Of a stretch of DNA of 64,000 nt, positions 1 to 7,251 are shown in pieces. Every line of letters starts with the position of its first letter. The stretch's first letter is position 1. This stretch comes from Deltaproteobacteria bacterium (GTDB taxonomy: Bacteria; Myxococcota_A; UBA796; CAJQPC01): assembly GCA_016717595.1 (NCBI GenBank), contig JADKFE010000003.1, positions 146,094-210,093 of the forward strand, written 5' to 3'. The notes below the pieces were generated by a model. It was not told the origin of the DNA and did not search any database. It saw only the letters and a program-made list of their open reading frames with translations. Both the position numbers and the translations under genes were made by a program.

Positions 1-135
1 GAGGAGCTGCCCGTGCGGCCGATGGGACACGTAGAGCTGGGCTACGGCCACCTCGCGGCGCTCGACTACGGCGACGTGGGCGCGCTCAAGCTCCGCGGCC
101 TCGTGTTTCGTGCCGGGGTGGGCGTCCACTTCTGA
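1..135 (+). CDS. C-terminal end of a probable outer-membrane beta-barrel protein (partial)
   Basis: The first 44 codons of the window are the open end of a gene that begins upstream. The frame is read from base 1 and closes with TGA at 133-135. The peptide alternates polar and hydrophobic residues and ends in GVGVHF. A terminal aromatic residue, usually Phe, after an amphipathic strand is the known C-terminal signature of outer-membrane barrels recognised by the Bam machinery. Too little is present to name a family. It converges on the lgt-like gene with only 10 bases between them. Confidence 0.55.
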   Translation, partial: EELPVRPMGHVELGYGHLAALDYGDVGALKLRGLVFRAGVGVHF

Positions 136-145
136 TTCGGCGCGC

Positions 146-955
146 TCAGCTCGCGGCGGGGGTGTCTTCGCCGCGACGCTTGAGCAAGATGGCGACGCCC
201 AACAGGGTCACGAGCACCGAGAGGTACTGCGCGGGGGTGAAGCCGAGGTAGCGGGTGTCGGTGTCGGGGTGGCGGAACACGTCGAGGATCAGGCGTAAGG
301 GGCCATATAGCACCGCCATCCAGCCCACAAAAAAGCCGGAGAAGCGCGGTTTGCGGCCCAAAAAGACGAAGATCCCGAACATGATGCCCGAGTAGATCGC
401 CTCATAAAGCCCCAGATCGTGGCAAGCGACGGTGTCGGGCTTGTCGGGGCACATGCCGTAGACGCCAAGCCAGAACTCGGTGGCTGTGCCCGCGTGGTCA
501 TGCACCGAGAAGCAGCCCAGGCGGCCGAACATCCAGCCCAGCGGCAGGCCGTAGGCCACGACGTCGGCGTAGGGCCAGAAGGCCACACGCTCGCGCACGC
601 GGAAGAACCACCAGGTCAAGAGCGTGCAGGCCACGAAGCCGCCGTAGGACGAGAGCCCGTCCCAGACCTTGAGCAGCTCAATGGGGTTCTTGAGGTAGAC
701 CTCGGGCTCGTACATCAAGGCGTGGCCGAGGTGGCCGCCGACGAAGGTGCCGAGCACGAGGTAGCCGATGAGGCGGTTGATCACCTCGGGATCGAGCTTG
801 TGCGCCGAGGCCCGGCGCCGCGCGACCTCCGCGCCCGCCCAGAAGCCGAACGCGACGAGCACACCGAAGCTGTAGATGGTGAGCGGGCCGAACCCGGGGA
901 GGGAGAACAGCTCGATCTTGAGGGGCTCGAAGGGGCCGATGAGCGGATGCATCAA
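146..955 (-). CDS. lgt: Prolipoprotein diacylglyceryl transferase family protein, divergent
   Basis: 269 aa, a normal length for Lgt, with about seven hydrophobic segments. Lgt moves diacylglycerol from phosphatidylglycerol to the lipobox cysteine of prolipoproteins in the inner membrane. The fold is recognisable from the N-terminal segment, the GRLG signature at residues 144-147 and the C-terminal YGPLRLILDVFR block, which matches the family YGxxRFxxExxR motif including its essential Arg. It is unusual at two places. The family HGG motif reads SSYGG at 102-106, so the His is missing, and the signature Asn is Cys at 148, followed by SVHDHAG. Myxococcota carry more than one Lgt-like paralogue, so this could be a variant enzyme or a paralogue with another role. 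Lipoproteins are abundant in the window, which fits a need for Lgt. Confidence 0.85.
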   Translation of the reverse strand: MMHPLIGPFEPLKIELFSLPGFGPLTIYSFGVLVAFGFWAGAEVARRRASAHKLDPEVINRLIGYLVLGTFVGGHLGHALMYEPEVYLKNPIELLKVWDGLSSYGGFVACTLLTWWFFRVRERVAFWPYADVVAYGLPLGWMFGRLGCFSVHDHAGTATEFWLGVYGMCPDKPDTVACHDLGLYEAIYSGIMFGIFVFLGRKPRFSGFFVGWMAVLYGPLRLILDVFRHPDTDTRYLGFTPAQYLSVLVTLLGVAILLKRRGEDTPAAS

Positions 956-1082
956 TCGCTCCGTGACGGGGCGCCATTGCCTAACCCACCGGAAGGGTCG
1001 GGGGCCACGACGCTTGGCGCGTGGTCAGGCACCTTGGCGAGTTGCTGTTATGATGCGGATTCGATCGTCTCCGGAGTCCGTC

Positions 1083-1838
1083 ATGCGCCTCACCCCCTCC
1101 GCGCTCCTCCTCGGCACCCTCATCAGCGTAAACGGCTGCAAAGGCGCCTCGAGCGGTGAAGACAGCGGCGTGGACGCGGCGTTGGGCGCGCTCACGGTCT
1201 CTGGCACCACCCTGGACTTTGGGCAGGTCACGCTCCACGACACCTCCACGCGCACCTTGTCGTACTTCAACGGCGGCGCGGGGCCGCTGACGATCTTCGA
1301 CGTGCAGCTCGACGACGACTCGATGCGCCCGCATTGGTCGGTGGTCGGCGGCGGGCCCAGCACCTTGGAGTCCGGGGTGGGGGTAGAGCTGACGATCTTG
1401 CTCACGCCGCGCACCGTGGCGGATCCCTCCACCAAGCTCGTGATCTTGAGCGACGATCCCGACGCGCCGAGGGCCGAGGTGTCCCTGCGCGCGGAGGTGG
1501 TCGGCGTGCCCCAGCTTCGGGTGGACGCTGCGCTCCTCGACTTCGGCGCGGTGTCCTTGGGCGCCTCGGCGGAGCTCGACATCATGCTGGCCAACACCGG
1601 CTCCGACACGCTCCAGATTCAGACCGTCGGCTTTCAGAGCGGCGGGCAAGGCGTGTTCAGCCTCAGCGTAAACCCCACCGGGTCAACCTTGGCGCCAGGC
1701 GCCCAGAACGGCCTCATCACCGTGAAGTTCGCCCCCACCGGGGCGGGCTCGGTGAACGAGAGGCTCATCGTGTCCACGAACGATCCCGAGACGCCAGAGC
1801 TCGGGATCGTGCTGATGGGGGCCGGAAGCCCCCCCTGA
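1083..1838 (+). CDS. Lipoprotein with two Ig-like (choice-of-anchor D/ASH-like) domains
   Basis: 251 aa. The ATG at 1083 is chosen because it starts a lipoprotein signal peptide (hydrophobic LLLGTLI run, then SVNGC with Cys at about residue 19); the open frame upstream has no signal character. The mature part holds two tandem repeats of about 100 residues. Each opens with a strand of the type LDFGQV or LDFGAV and contains an N-x-G turn and a late FAP or LTP strand, the pattern of the choice-of-anchor D/ASH-like beta-sandwich found in many Myxococcota surface lipoproteins. The function is unknown; binding or scaffolding on the outer surface is an inference. It is followed after 30 bases by the MglA-like GTPase on the same strand. 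Confidence 0.8.
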   Translation: MRLTPSALLLGTLISVNGCKGASSGEDSGVDAALGALTVSGTTLDFGQVTLHDTSTRTLSYFNGGAGPLTIFDVQLDDDSMRPHWSVVGGGPSTLESGVGVELTILLTPRTVADPSTKLVILSDDPDAPRAEVSLRAEVVGVPQLRVDAALLDFGAVSLGASAELDIMLANTGSDTLQIQTVGFQSGGQGVFSLSVNPTGSTLAPGAQNGLITVKFAPTGAGSVNERLIVSTNDPETPELGIVLMGAGSPP

Positions 1839-1868
1839 GCAGAGCACAGCAGCAGCAGCGAGGAAGCC

Positions 1869-3236
1869 GTGGCGATCATCAACTTTGCGCGCCGTGAGAT
1901 CGAGGCGAAGGTCGTCTACTATGGCCCGGCTCTGTCCGGGAAGACGACAAACGTCAAAGCCGCGTTTGGCTGTGTGCCCGAGGGCCAGCGCGGTCAGCTC
2001 AGCACCTTGTCAACTGAAGACGAGCGCACGCTCTTCTTCGACTACGCGCCGATCACCTTGGGCAAGATCGCGGGCTTCGCCGCGCACTTTAAGCTGTTCT
2101 CGGTGCCGGGGCAGGCCTTCTACACCGAGACGCGTAAGGCCGTGCTCCAGGGCGCCGACGCCGTGGTGTTTGTGGCCGACTCCGCCCCCGACCGCGCTGA
2201 GGCGAACCGCGCGTCGTTGGCCGACTTAGAGGAGAACCTCAAGGCCCACGGCGTCAAGCTCTCGGAGATCCCGTTCGTCATCCAGCTCAACAAGCGGGAT
2301 GAGCCCGGCGCGCGCTCGGTCAAAGAGATGGGCGCTGATCTCAACCACATCGGCGCCCCGATGATCGAGGCCGTCGCGCTGACCGGGGAGGGCGTAGAGA
2401 CCACGCTGCGCACGGTCACGCAGATCGCCGCGGACCGCATCCGCGACAACCTCGCCGGGCACAAGACGGCGGTGCAGCTCAACGCCGTGGAGCGTGAGGA
2501 GCGCGAAGACGACGCCAGCGTCATCCTCAAGCAGCTCGCCGAGATCAGCAAGGTGCGCGGGGGGGAGGAGCAGCGGGCCAAAGAGGCCTTGGCCCGGGGT
2601 GAGGTGGAGGTTGATGACGTCGACGCCTTCTTGTTCAAGAACGTCGAGCGTGAGCCGAGCCCGACGGGGCGCCTGAGCGTTGACGAGCCGCCGCCCGCGC
2701 CCGCGCAGCGCACCCGCAGGCCGCTGCCCCAGCAGTACCTCAAGCTGCCGCCGATCGCGCCGGTGGAGCTTGGTTTTCTGACGCCGTACATCCTCAACTG
2801 GTCTGCGGTTGAGCTGATCGACGCCTACGTCACCCCCGAGGGCGGCGTAGACGTGGTGATGCTGATCAAAGACAAGGGCGGCCCCCGCAGCGGCGTGTAC
2901 ACCGTGAACCTCGTGCCCAAGGTCAAAGAGACGGCGGTGACCGCGCCGATGGCCGAGCCCGTGGTGCGCAGCGTCTCCCGGCCTGCCAACACCAAGACCG
3001 GCGAGACCCCACGCCCGGGGGAGTCGTCCCGGGGCGGGGAGTCTGTAGGCTCTGCCCCCAAACCTTCAGATCCCCGCGCCCGACGTGGCGGCGCCGCCGC
3101 GCCAGAGCCCGTGGAGCTGTCTGCGGCGTCGATCGAGGCGCTCCCCGCCGGGCGCAACCCCATCGTGGTGTTCGCCGTGGTGATGATCGTCGGCCTGGCC
3201 TTGGGGCTGGGCATGGGGATCGTGTTTGGAGGCTGA
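1869..3236 (+). CDS. MglA-like small GTPase with long tail and C-terminal membrane anchor
   Basis: 455 aa, GTG start. Residues 1-200 are an MglA-family GTPase: Walker A GPALSGKT at 19-26, VPGQ at 79-82 (the MglA family has this in place of the Ras DxxG) and the base-specificity motif NKRD at 141-144. MglA proteins set polarity and drive gliding or type IV pilus switching in Myxococcus. A charged linker follows, then a region of unknown fold (about 280-350), a Pro/Arg/Gly-rich stretch, and a single strongly hydrophobic helix at about 430-453 ending the protein, so it is probably tail-anchored. Canonical MglA is about 195 aa and soluble, so this is a longer paralogue; motility function is not shown. 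Its end overlaps the TTG start of recJ by 11 bases. Confidence 0.8.
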   Translation: MAIINFARREIEAKVVYYGPALSGKTTNVKAAFGCVPEGQRGQLSTLSTEDERTLFFDYAPITLGKIAGFAAHFKLFSVPGQAFYTETRKAVLQGADAVVFVADSAPDRAEANRASLADLEENLKAHGVKLSEIPFVIQLNKRDEPGARSVKEMGADLNHIGAPMIEAVALTGEGVETTLRTVTQIAADRIRDNLAGHKTAVQLNAVEREEREDDASVILKQLAEISKVRGGEEQRAKEALARGEVEVDDVDAFLFKNVEREPSPTGRLSVDEPPPAPAQRTRRPLPQQYLKLPPIAPVELGFLTPYILNWSAVELIDAYVTPEGGVDVVMLIKDKGGPRSGVYTVNLVPKVKETAVTAPMAEPVVRSVSRPANTKTGETPRPGESSRGGESVGSAPKPSDPRARRGGAAAPEPVELSAASIEALPAGRNPIVVFAVVMIVGLALGLGMGIVFGG

Positions 3237-5010
3237 GGACACCCAGGGGCGGCAGGCCTCGCTGACCGGCGCCCGCTGGAGCCTGGGCGCCGTGGACGAG
3301 GCCCAGGTGGAGCGCCTCACGCGCCAGCTCGGCGTTCACGAGGCCTTGGCGCGCTGCCTGGCGCTGCGGGGCGTGGACGCGGCGGACGAGGCGCTCAAGC
3401 TCTTGCACCCCGAGCTCGACGCGCTCCACGACCCTCAAGGCCTGCTGGGCATGGACGTCGCCGTTGAGCGCTTACGTCGGGCCAGCCGAGACGGGGAGCG
3501 GGTGCGGGTGGTCACAGACTACGACGTCGACGGCACCACCTCGTCGCTGATCTTGCAGAGCGCCCTGCGCGCGGCGAGGGCCCAGCGGGATCCCAGCGCG
3601 CCGGATCTCGTGAGTTACCACATCCCCGACCGAATGGACGAGGGCTACGGCTTCTCGGTCACCGCCGCCGAGCAGGCCGCGAGAGACGGCGCCACGCTGA
3701 TCGTCACCGCCGACATCGGCGTGCGCGACCACGCCGCGGTGAGCCGGGCCCGGGCGCTTGGCCTGGACGTGATCATCTGCGACCACCACCTCTCCGCCGG
3801 GGACGAGGTGCCCGCCGACGCCACGGCGGTGATCTGCCCGCCCCAGCGCGGCTGCGCCTACCCCAACAAAGATCTCGCGGCCTGCGGGGTCACCTTCAAG
3901 CTCGCCCAGGCGCTCCTGGACGATCACCCCCGCCGCGACACGCTCCTGCGCAGCCTGCTCAAGCTCGCGGCCTTGGGCACCGTGGCCGACGTGGTGAGCC
4001 TGCGCGGGGCCGAGAACCGGGCGATCGTCGCTTTGGGCCTCGACGCCTTGAACGCAGGCGGCCACAGCCCCGGGCTCACGGCCTTGCTCAAGGCGTCGCG
4101 GGTCACCGTGGGGCAGCTCCGCGCTGAAGACCTCGCGTTTCGGGTGGCCCCGCGGGTGAACGCCGCCGGGCGTGTGGCGACGGCGCGGGCGGTGATTGAG
4201 CTGTTCACCACCCGCGATGCGGGCCTCGCCGAGTCCCGGGCGATGGACCTCGACGCGCTGAACGACGAGCGCCGCCGCATTCAAGACCGGATGATGAAGG
4301 AGGCGCAGAGCCAGCTCCAAGGCCAGCGCCCCGACCCGCCGTGTGTGGTGGTTTGGGGGCGTGAGGATCGTGGCTGGCACCGTGGGGTGGCGGGCATCGT
4401 CGCCGCGCGTCTGCGCGACCAGCACAACGCCCCCGCCGTGGTCTTGGCCTTGGGGGAGGGCGGCGAGGCCCGGGCCTCGGTGCGCTCGACGCCGGATCTT
4501 CACGCGCTCACGCTCCTGGGCGACGCCCAGGCGATGCTGCTCAAGTGGGGCGGTCACGCCGCCGCCGCGGGCTTCTCGGCGCGAAGTGATGACGTGCCCG
4601 CCTTGGCGGCGATGCTCCTAGAGAGCGCCACGGCTCGCCTCGGTGAGCGCGCGCCCCAGCGCTGTCGGGCGGCGGAGCTGCGCCTGCCTCCCCAAGCGCT
4701 CAGCATGGGCTTGGTCGAGGCCTTGGCCCAGCTTGAGCCGCATGGCAAAGGCAACCCCGAGCCGAAGGTCTGGGTGACCGGCGCGCGCGTCACCGCCCTT
4801 CGTGTGGTGAAAGACCGGCACCTAATGGGTGACCTCGTCGGCGCGGGGCCGCGCCCGGTGAGCCTCGTGTGGTGGGACGGCGCCCCGCACCGCGCCGCCT
4901 TGGCCGCCGCGCCTTCAGTGGAGCTGCTCGGCAAGCTCGGCGTCAACTCCTGGCAAGGGGTCGACAAGCTGCAGATCCAGATCGAGGACGCGCTCGTCTT
5001 GGAGGGGTGA
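3226..5010 (+). CDS. recJ: Single-stranded-DNA-specific exonuclease RecJ
   Basis: 594 aa, full length for RecJ. It degrades single-stranded DNA 5' to 3' in recombination and mismatch repair. The DHH phosphoesterase core is clear: DYDVDG at 98-103, TADIG at 161-165 and CDHH at 185-188. A DHHA1 domain follows (GRVATARAV, then GGHAAAAGF near residue 450) and a C-terminal OB-like domain. The TTG at 3226 lies inside the end of the GTPase gene and is the farthest upstream start in the frame; GTG starts a little downstream are possible. It is translationally coupled on both sides: overlap with the gene before, and an ATGA overlap with the metallophosphoesterase after. Confidence 0.95.
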   Translation: MEAEDTQGRQASLTGARWSLGAVDEAQVERLTRQLGVHEALARCLALRGVDAADEALKLLHPELDALHDPQGLLGMDVAVERLRRASRDGERVRVVTDYDVDGTTSSLILQSALRAARAQRDPSAPDLVSYHIPDRMDEGYGFSVTAAEQAARDGATLIVTADIGVRDHAAVSRARALGLDVIICDHHLSAGDEVPADATAVICPPQRGCAYPNKDLAACGVTFKLAQALLDDHPRRDTLLRSLLKLAALGTVADVVSLRGAENRAIVALGLDALNAGGHSPGLTALLKASRVTVGQLRAEDLAFRVAPRVNAAGRVATARAVIELFTTRDAGLAESRAMDLDALNDERRRIQDRMMKEAQSQLQGQRPDPPCVVVWGREDRGWHRGVAGIVAARLRDQHNAPAVVLALGEGGEARASVRSTPDLHALTLLGDAQAMLLKWGGHAAAAGFSARSDDVPALAAMLLESATARLGERAPQRCRAAELRLPPQALSMGLVEALAQLEPHGKGNPEPKVWVTGARVTALRVVKDRHLMGDLVGAGPRPVSLVWWDGAPHRAALAAAPSVELLGKLGVNSWQGVDKLQIQIEDALVLEG

Positions 5011-6074
5011 TGACCGTGCTCCTCGTGCATCTCGTGTACTTCGTGCTCCTCGGCCTGGTCGTGTTGGGGCTCGTCGTGCGTGTCCAGCGTCGCCCAGACG
5101 AGGGCCCGCTGCTGAGCATCCTCGTCGGCGGCGCGAGCGCGGTGCTCCTGGTCGTCGGGATCTCGCCGCTGTTCCCGCACCCGATCTGGGGCAGCATGGC
5201 GCTCGGCTGCCAGGCCTTGTTCCTCCACGGCCCCGCGCTCCTCCTCGCCCTGGCGCGCCGGTCCGGGGGCCTCGTTCGTTGGGCCTTGGGCGGCTTGGCG
5301 CTGGCCTTGGTGCTCGTCGGGATCGACGCCTTCTTTGTGGAGCCCCGCTGGCTGGAGGTGCGCCGGGTGAACCTCTCAAGCCCCAAGCTCACCCAGCCGG
5401 TGAAGATCGTGGTGCTCAGCGATCTGCAGACCGACGACGTGGGCGACTACGAGGCCGAGGTGCTCGCCGCGGTGGTGAAGGAGCGGCCCGACGTGCTGCT
5501 CTTGCCCGGCGACTACATCCAGGCCGACACCCGGGACGAGGCCGATCGCCAGTGGGCGGCGCTGCGGGCGCTCTGGACCCAGCTCGGCGTCACCGCGCGG
5601 GACGGGGTGTTCGCGGTGGAGGGCAACGCCGAGCAGGGTGACCGCGCCTGGGGCAGCCGCTTTCATGGCCTCGGCGTCACGGTGTTTCCCAAGACGGCCA
5701 CGGTGCGGGTGGGCGAGCTGACGCTGACCGGCCTCACCCTGCGCGACTCGGGGAACCCCAAGCTCAAGGTGGCGCCGAAGGGCGGCTTTCATGTGATCTT
5801 CGGGCACATCCCCGACTTCTCGTTGGGGGAGAACAGCGCCGATCTGCTCATCGGCGGACACACCCACGGCGGACAGGTGCAGATCCCGTTTTATGGACCG
5901 CCGATCACCTTCTCCCATCTGCCCCGGCACATGGCCGCCGGGGGCACCTTTGAGCTGAGCCCGGGCCGCCACCTCGACGTCTCTCGGGGGATCGGGCTGG
6001 AGCGCAGCGAGGCCCCCGCCCTGCGCTTCTTGTGCCGCCCGGAGCTCGTCGTGATCGAGCTGACGCCGGGCTGA
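5010..6074 (+). CDS. Membrane metallophosphoesterase with altered active-site histidines
   Basis: 354 aa. The ATG overlaps the recJ stop (ATGA), which fixes the start. Residues 1-110 carry about four transmembrane helices, then a calcineurin-like phosphoesterase domain of the YkuE type. Metal motifs are visible: SDL at 137-139, GD at 167-168, GN at 205-206, GH at 265-266 and GHTHGG at 283-288. Two usually invariant positions differ. The first motif reads SDLQ rather than DxH (Gln140), and GNHE reads GNAE (Ala207 replaces the catalytic His). Enzymes of this layout act on lipid or nucleotide phosphoesters at the membrane. Here activity may be changed or lost, and the substrate is unknown. Confidence 0.85.
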   Translation: MTVLLVHLVYFVLLGLVVLGLVVRVQRRPDEGPLLSILVGGASAVLLVVGISPLFPHPIWGSMALGCQALFLHGPALLLALARRSGGLVRWALGGLALALVLVGIDAFFVEPRWLEVRRVNLSSPKLTQPVKIVVLSDLQTDDVGDYEAEVLAAVVKERPDVLLLPGDYIQADTRDEADRQWAALRALWTQLGVTARDGVFAVEGNAEQGDRAWGSRFHGLGVTVFPKTATVRVGELTLTGLTLRDSGNPKLKVAPKGGFHVIFGHIPDFSLGENSADLLIGGHTHGGQVQIPFYGPPITFSHLPRHMAAGGTFELSPGRHLDVSRGIGLERSEAPALRFLCRPELVVIELTPG

Positions 6075-6079
6075 GGCCC

Positions 6080-7207
6080 TCAGCGGGGGGCGGGCACCAA
6101 GGCCTCAGCGAGGCGGCGCAGCACGCCGTCGGCGACGGGGAACCCGGCGGGGGTCAAGGCGAGGGTGGAGGCTGTGCGGGAGAGCAGACCTGCACGCACG
6201 AGGCCCCGCACCACGTCGTCGTGAAGGGTGAAGCCGCGGGCGGCGAGCTCCTCCAGGCTGAGGCCGTCGACGTGGCGGGACGTGCCCACGAGCCAGTCCA
6301 CGGCGGCGTCCTCGGGGCTCGGGCGCTCGACGGTGGTGGTGCCGATGGGGTCGGCGAGGTACGCGGCGACGTCCTCGGGGCCTTGGGTGCGCGCGCCGTC
6401 GGGCCAGTACCCCGCCGCGCCGACGCCGAGCCCCGCGTAGGGCCGACCCCGCCAATAGTGCTCGTTGTGGGCGGATCGGTGGCCGGGCCGGGCGAAGTTG
6501 GAGACCTCGTAGCGGCCGAGGCCCTCGGACTCCAGGCGGCTGACCACACGCTCGTACGCGGCGCGCCAGGCGTCCTCATCGGCGGGGGTGATGCGCCCCT
6601 CAGCCACGGCGCGGCCATAGGGCGTGCCCTCTTCAGCGGTGAGCCCATACAGGCTCACATGGGGCGGGTTGGCGGCGAGGAGCGCGTCGAGATCGGCGTC
6701 CAGCTCATCCAGGGTTTGCCCGGGCGTGGCGAAGATGAGGTCGGCGCTCCACGAGCGGAAGCCGGCCTCGGCCACGAGGCCCAACAGCGCCTGGGCGTCC
6801 TCGACGGTGTGGCCACGGTTGAGCAGGCGGGCGTGGCGGCGGGAGAAGGTCTGCACCCCGACGCTCAGCCGGGTGACCCCAGCGTCACGCCACTCAGCCA
6901 AGAGCGCCGCGCTCACCTGGCCGGGGTTGGCCTCGAGGCTCACCTCACCCGTGGGCCCGATCGTGCGGATGATCGCCGCGAGGTCTTGGGGCGGGTGCAG
7001 GCTCGGCGTGCCGCCGCCGAAGGCCAAGGTGGTGGGCGGGGAGGGGAACTGCGGCGCGGTGGCCTCCCATTGTCGCAATAGGGCGAGGGTGTAGGCGTGT
7101 TTTGGGCTGTCTCGATCCACCACGACGGTGAAGGCGCAGTAGGGGCAGCGGGTGCGACACCAGGGGATGTGCACGTACACACCCCACGCGGGCAGGTTCA
7201 TCAGCAT
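6080..7207 (-). CDS. hemW: HemW-like radical SAM protein (heme chaperone family)
   Basis: 375 aa. The radical SAM cluster motif CxxxCxxC is at Cys17, Cys21 and Cys24, followed by Phe26, then the SAM-binding GGGTPS at 64-69. The C-terminal HemN/HemW domain contains EVSNFARPGHRSAHNEHYW, which is typical of HemW. HemW proteins were long annotated as oxygen-independent coproporphyrinogen III oxidase, but characterised members bind and deliver heme. The coding N-terminus is short, without the extra Cys of true HemN, which favours HemW. It is transcribed divergently from the M16 peptidase with 44 bases between starts. An internal ATG at codon 3 is an equally good start. Confidence 0.9.
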   Translation of the reverse strand: MLMNLPAWGVYVHIPWCRTRCPYCAFTVVVDRDSPKHAYTLALLRQWEATAPQFPSPPTTLAFGGGTPSLHPPQDLAAIIRTIGPTGEVSLEANPGQVSAALLAEWRDAGVTRLSVGVQTFSRRHARLLNRGHTVEDAQALLGLVAEAGFRSWSADLIFATPGQTLDELDADLDALLAANPPHVSLYGLTAEEGTPYGRAVAEGRITPADEDAWRAAYERVVSRLESEGLGRYEVSNFARPGHRSAHNEHYWRGRPYAGLGVGAAGYWPDGARTQGPEDVAAYLADPIGTTTVERPSPEDAAVDWLVGTSRHVDGLSLEELAARGFTLHDDVVRGLVRAGLLSRTASTLALTPAGFPVADGVLRRLAEALVPAPR

Positions 7208-7251
7208 CGTCGGGTTATAGCCGGGCGCCTGTACTCTCTGGGAGCCCCTGC

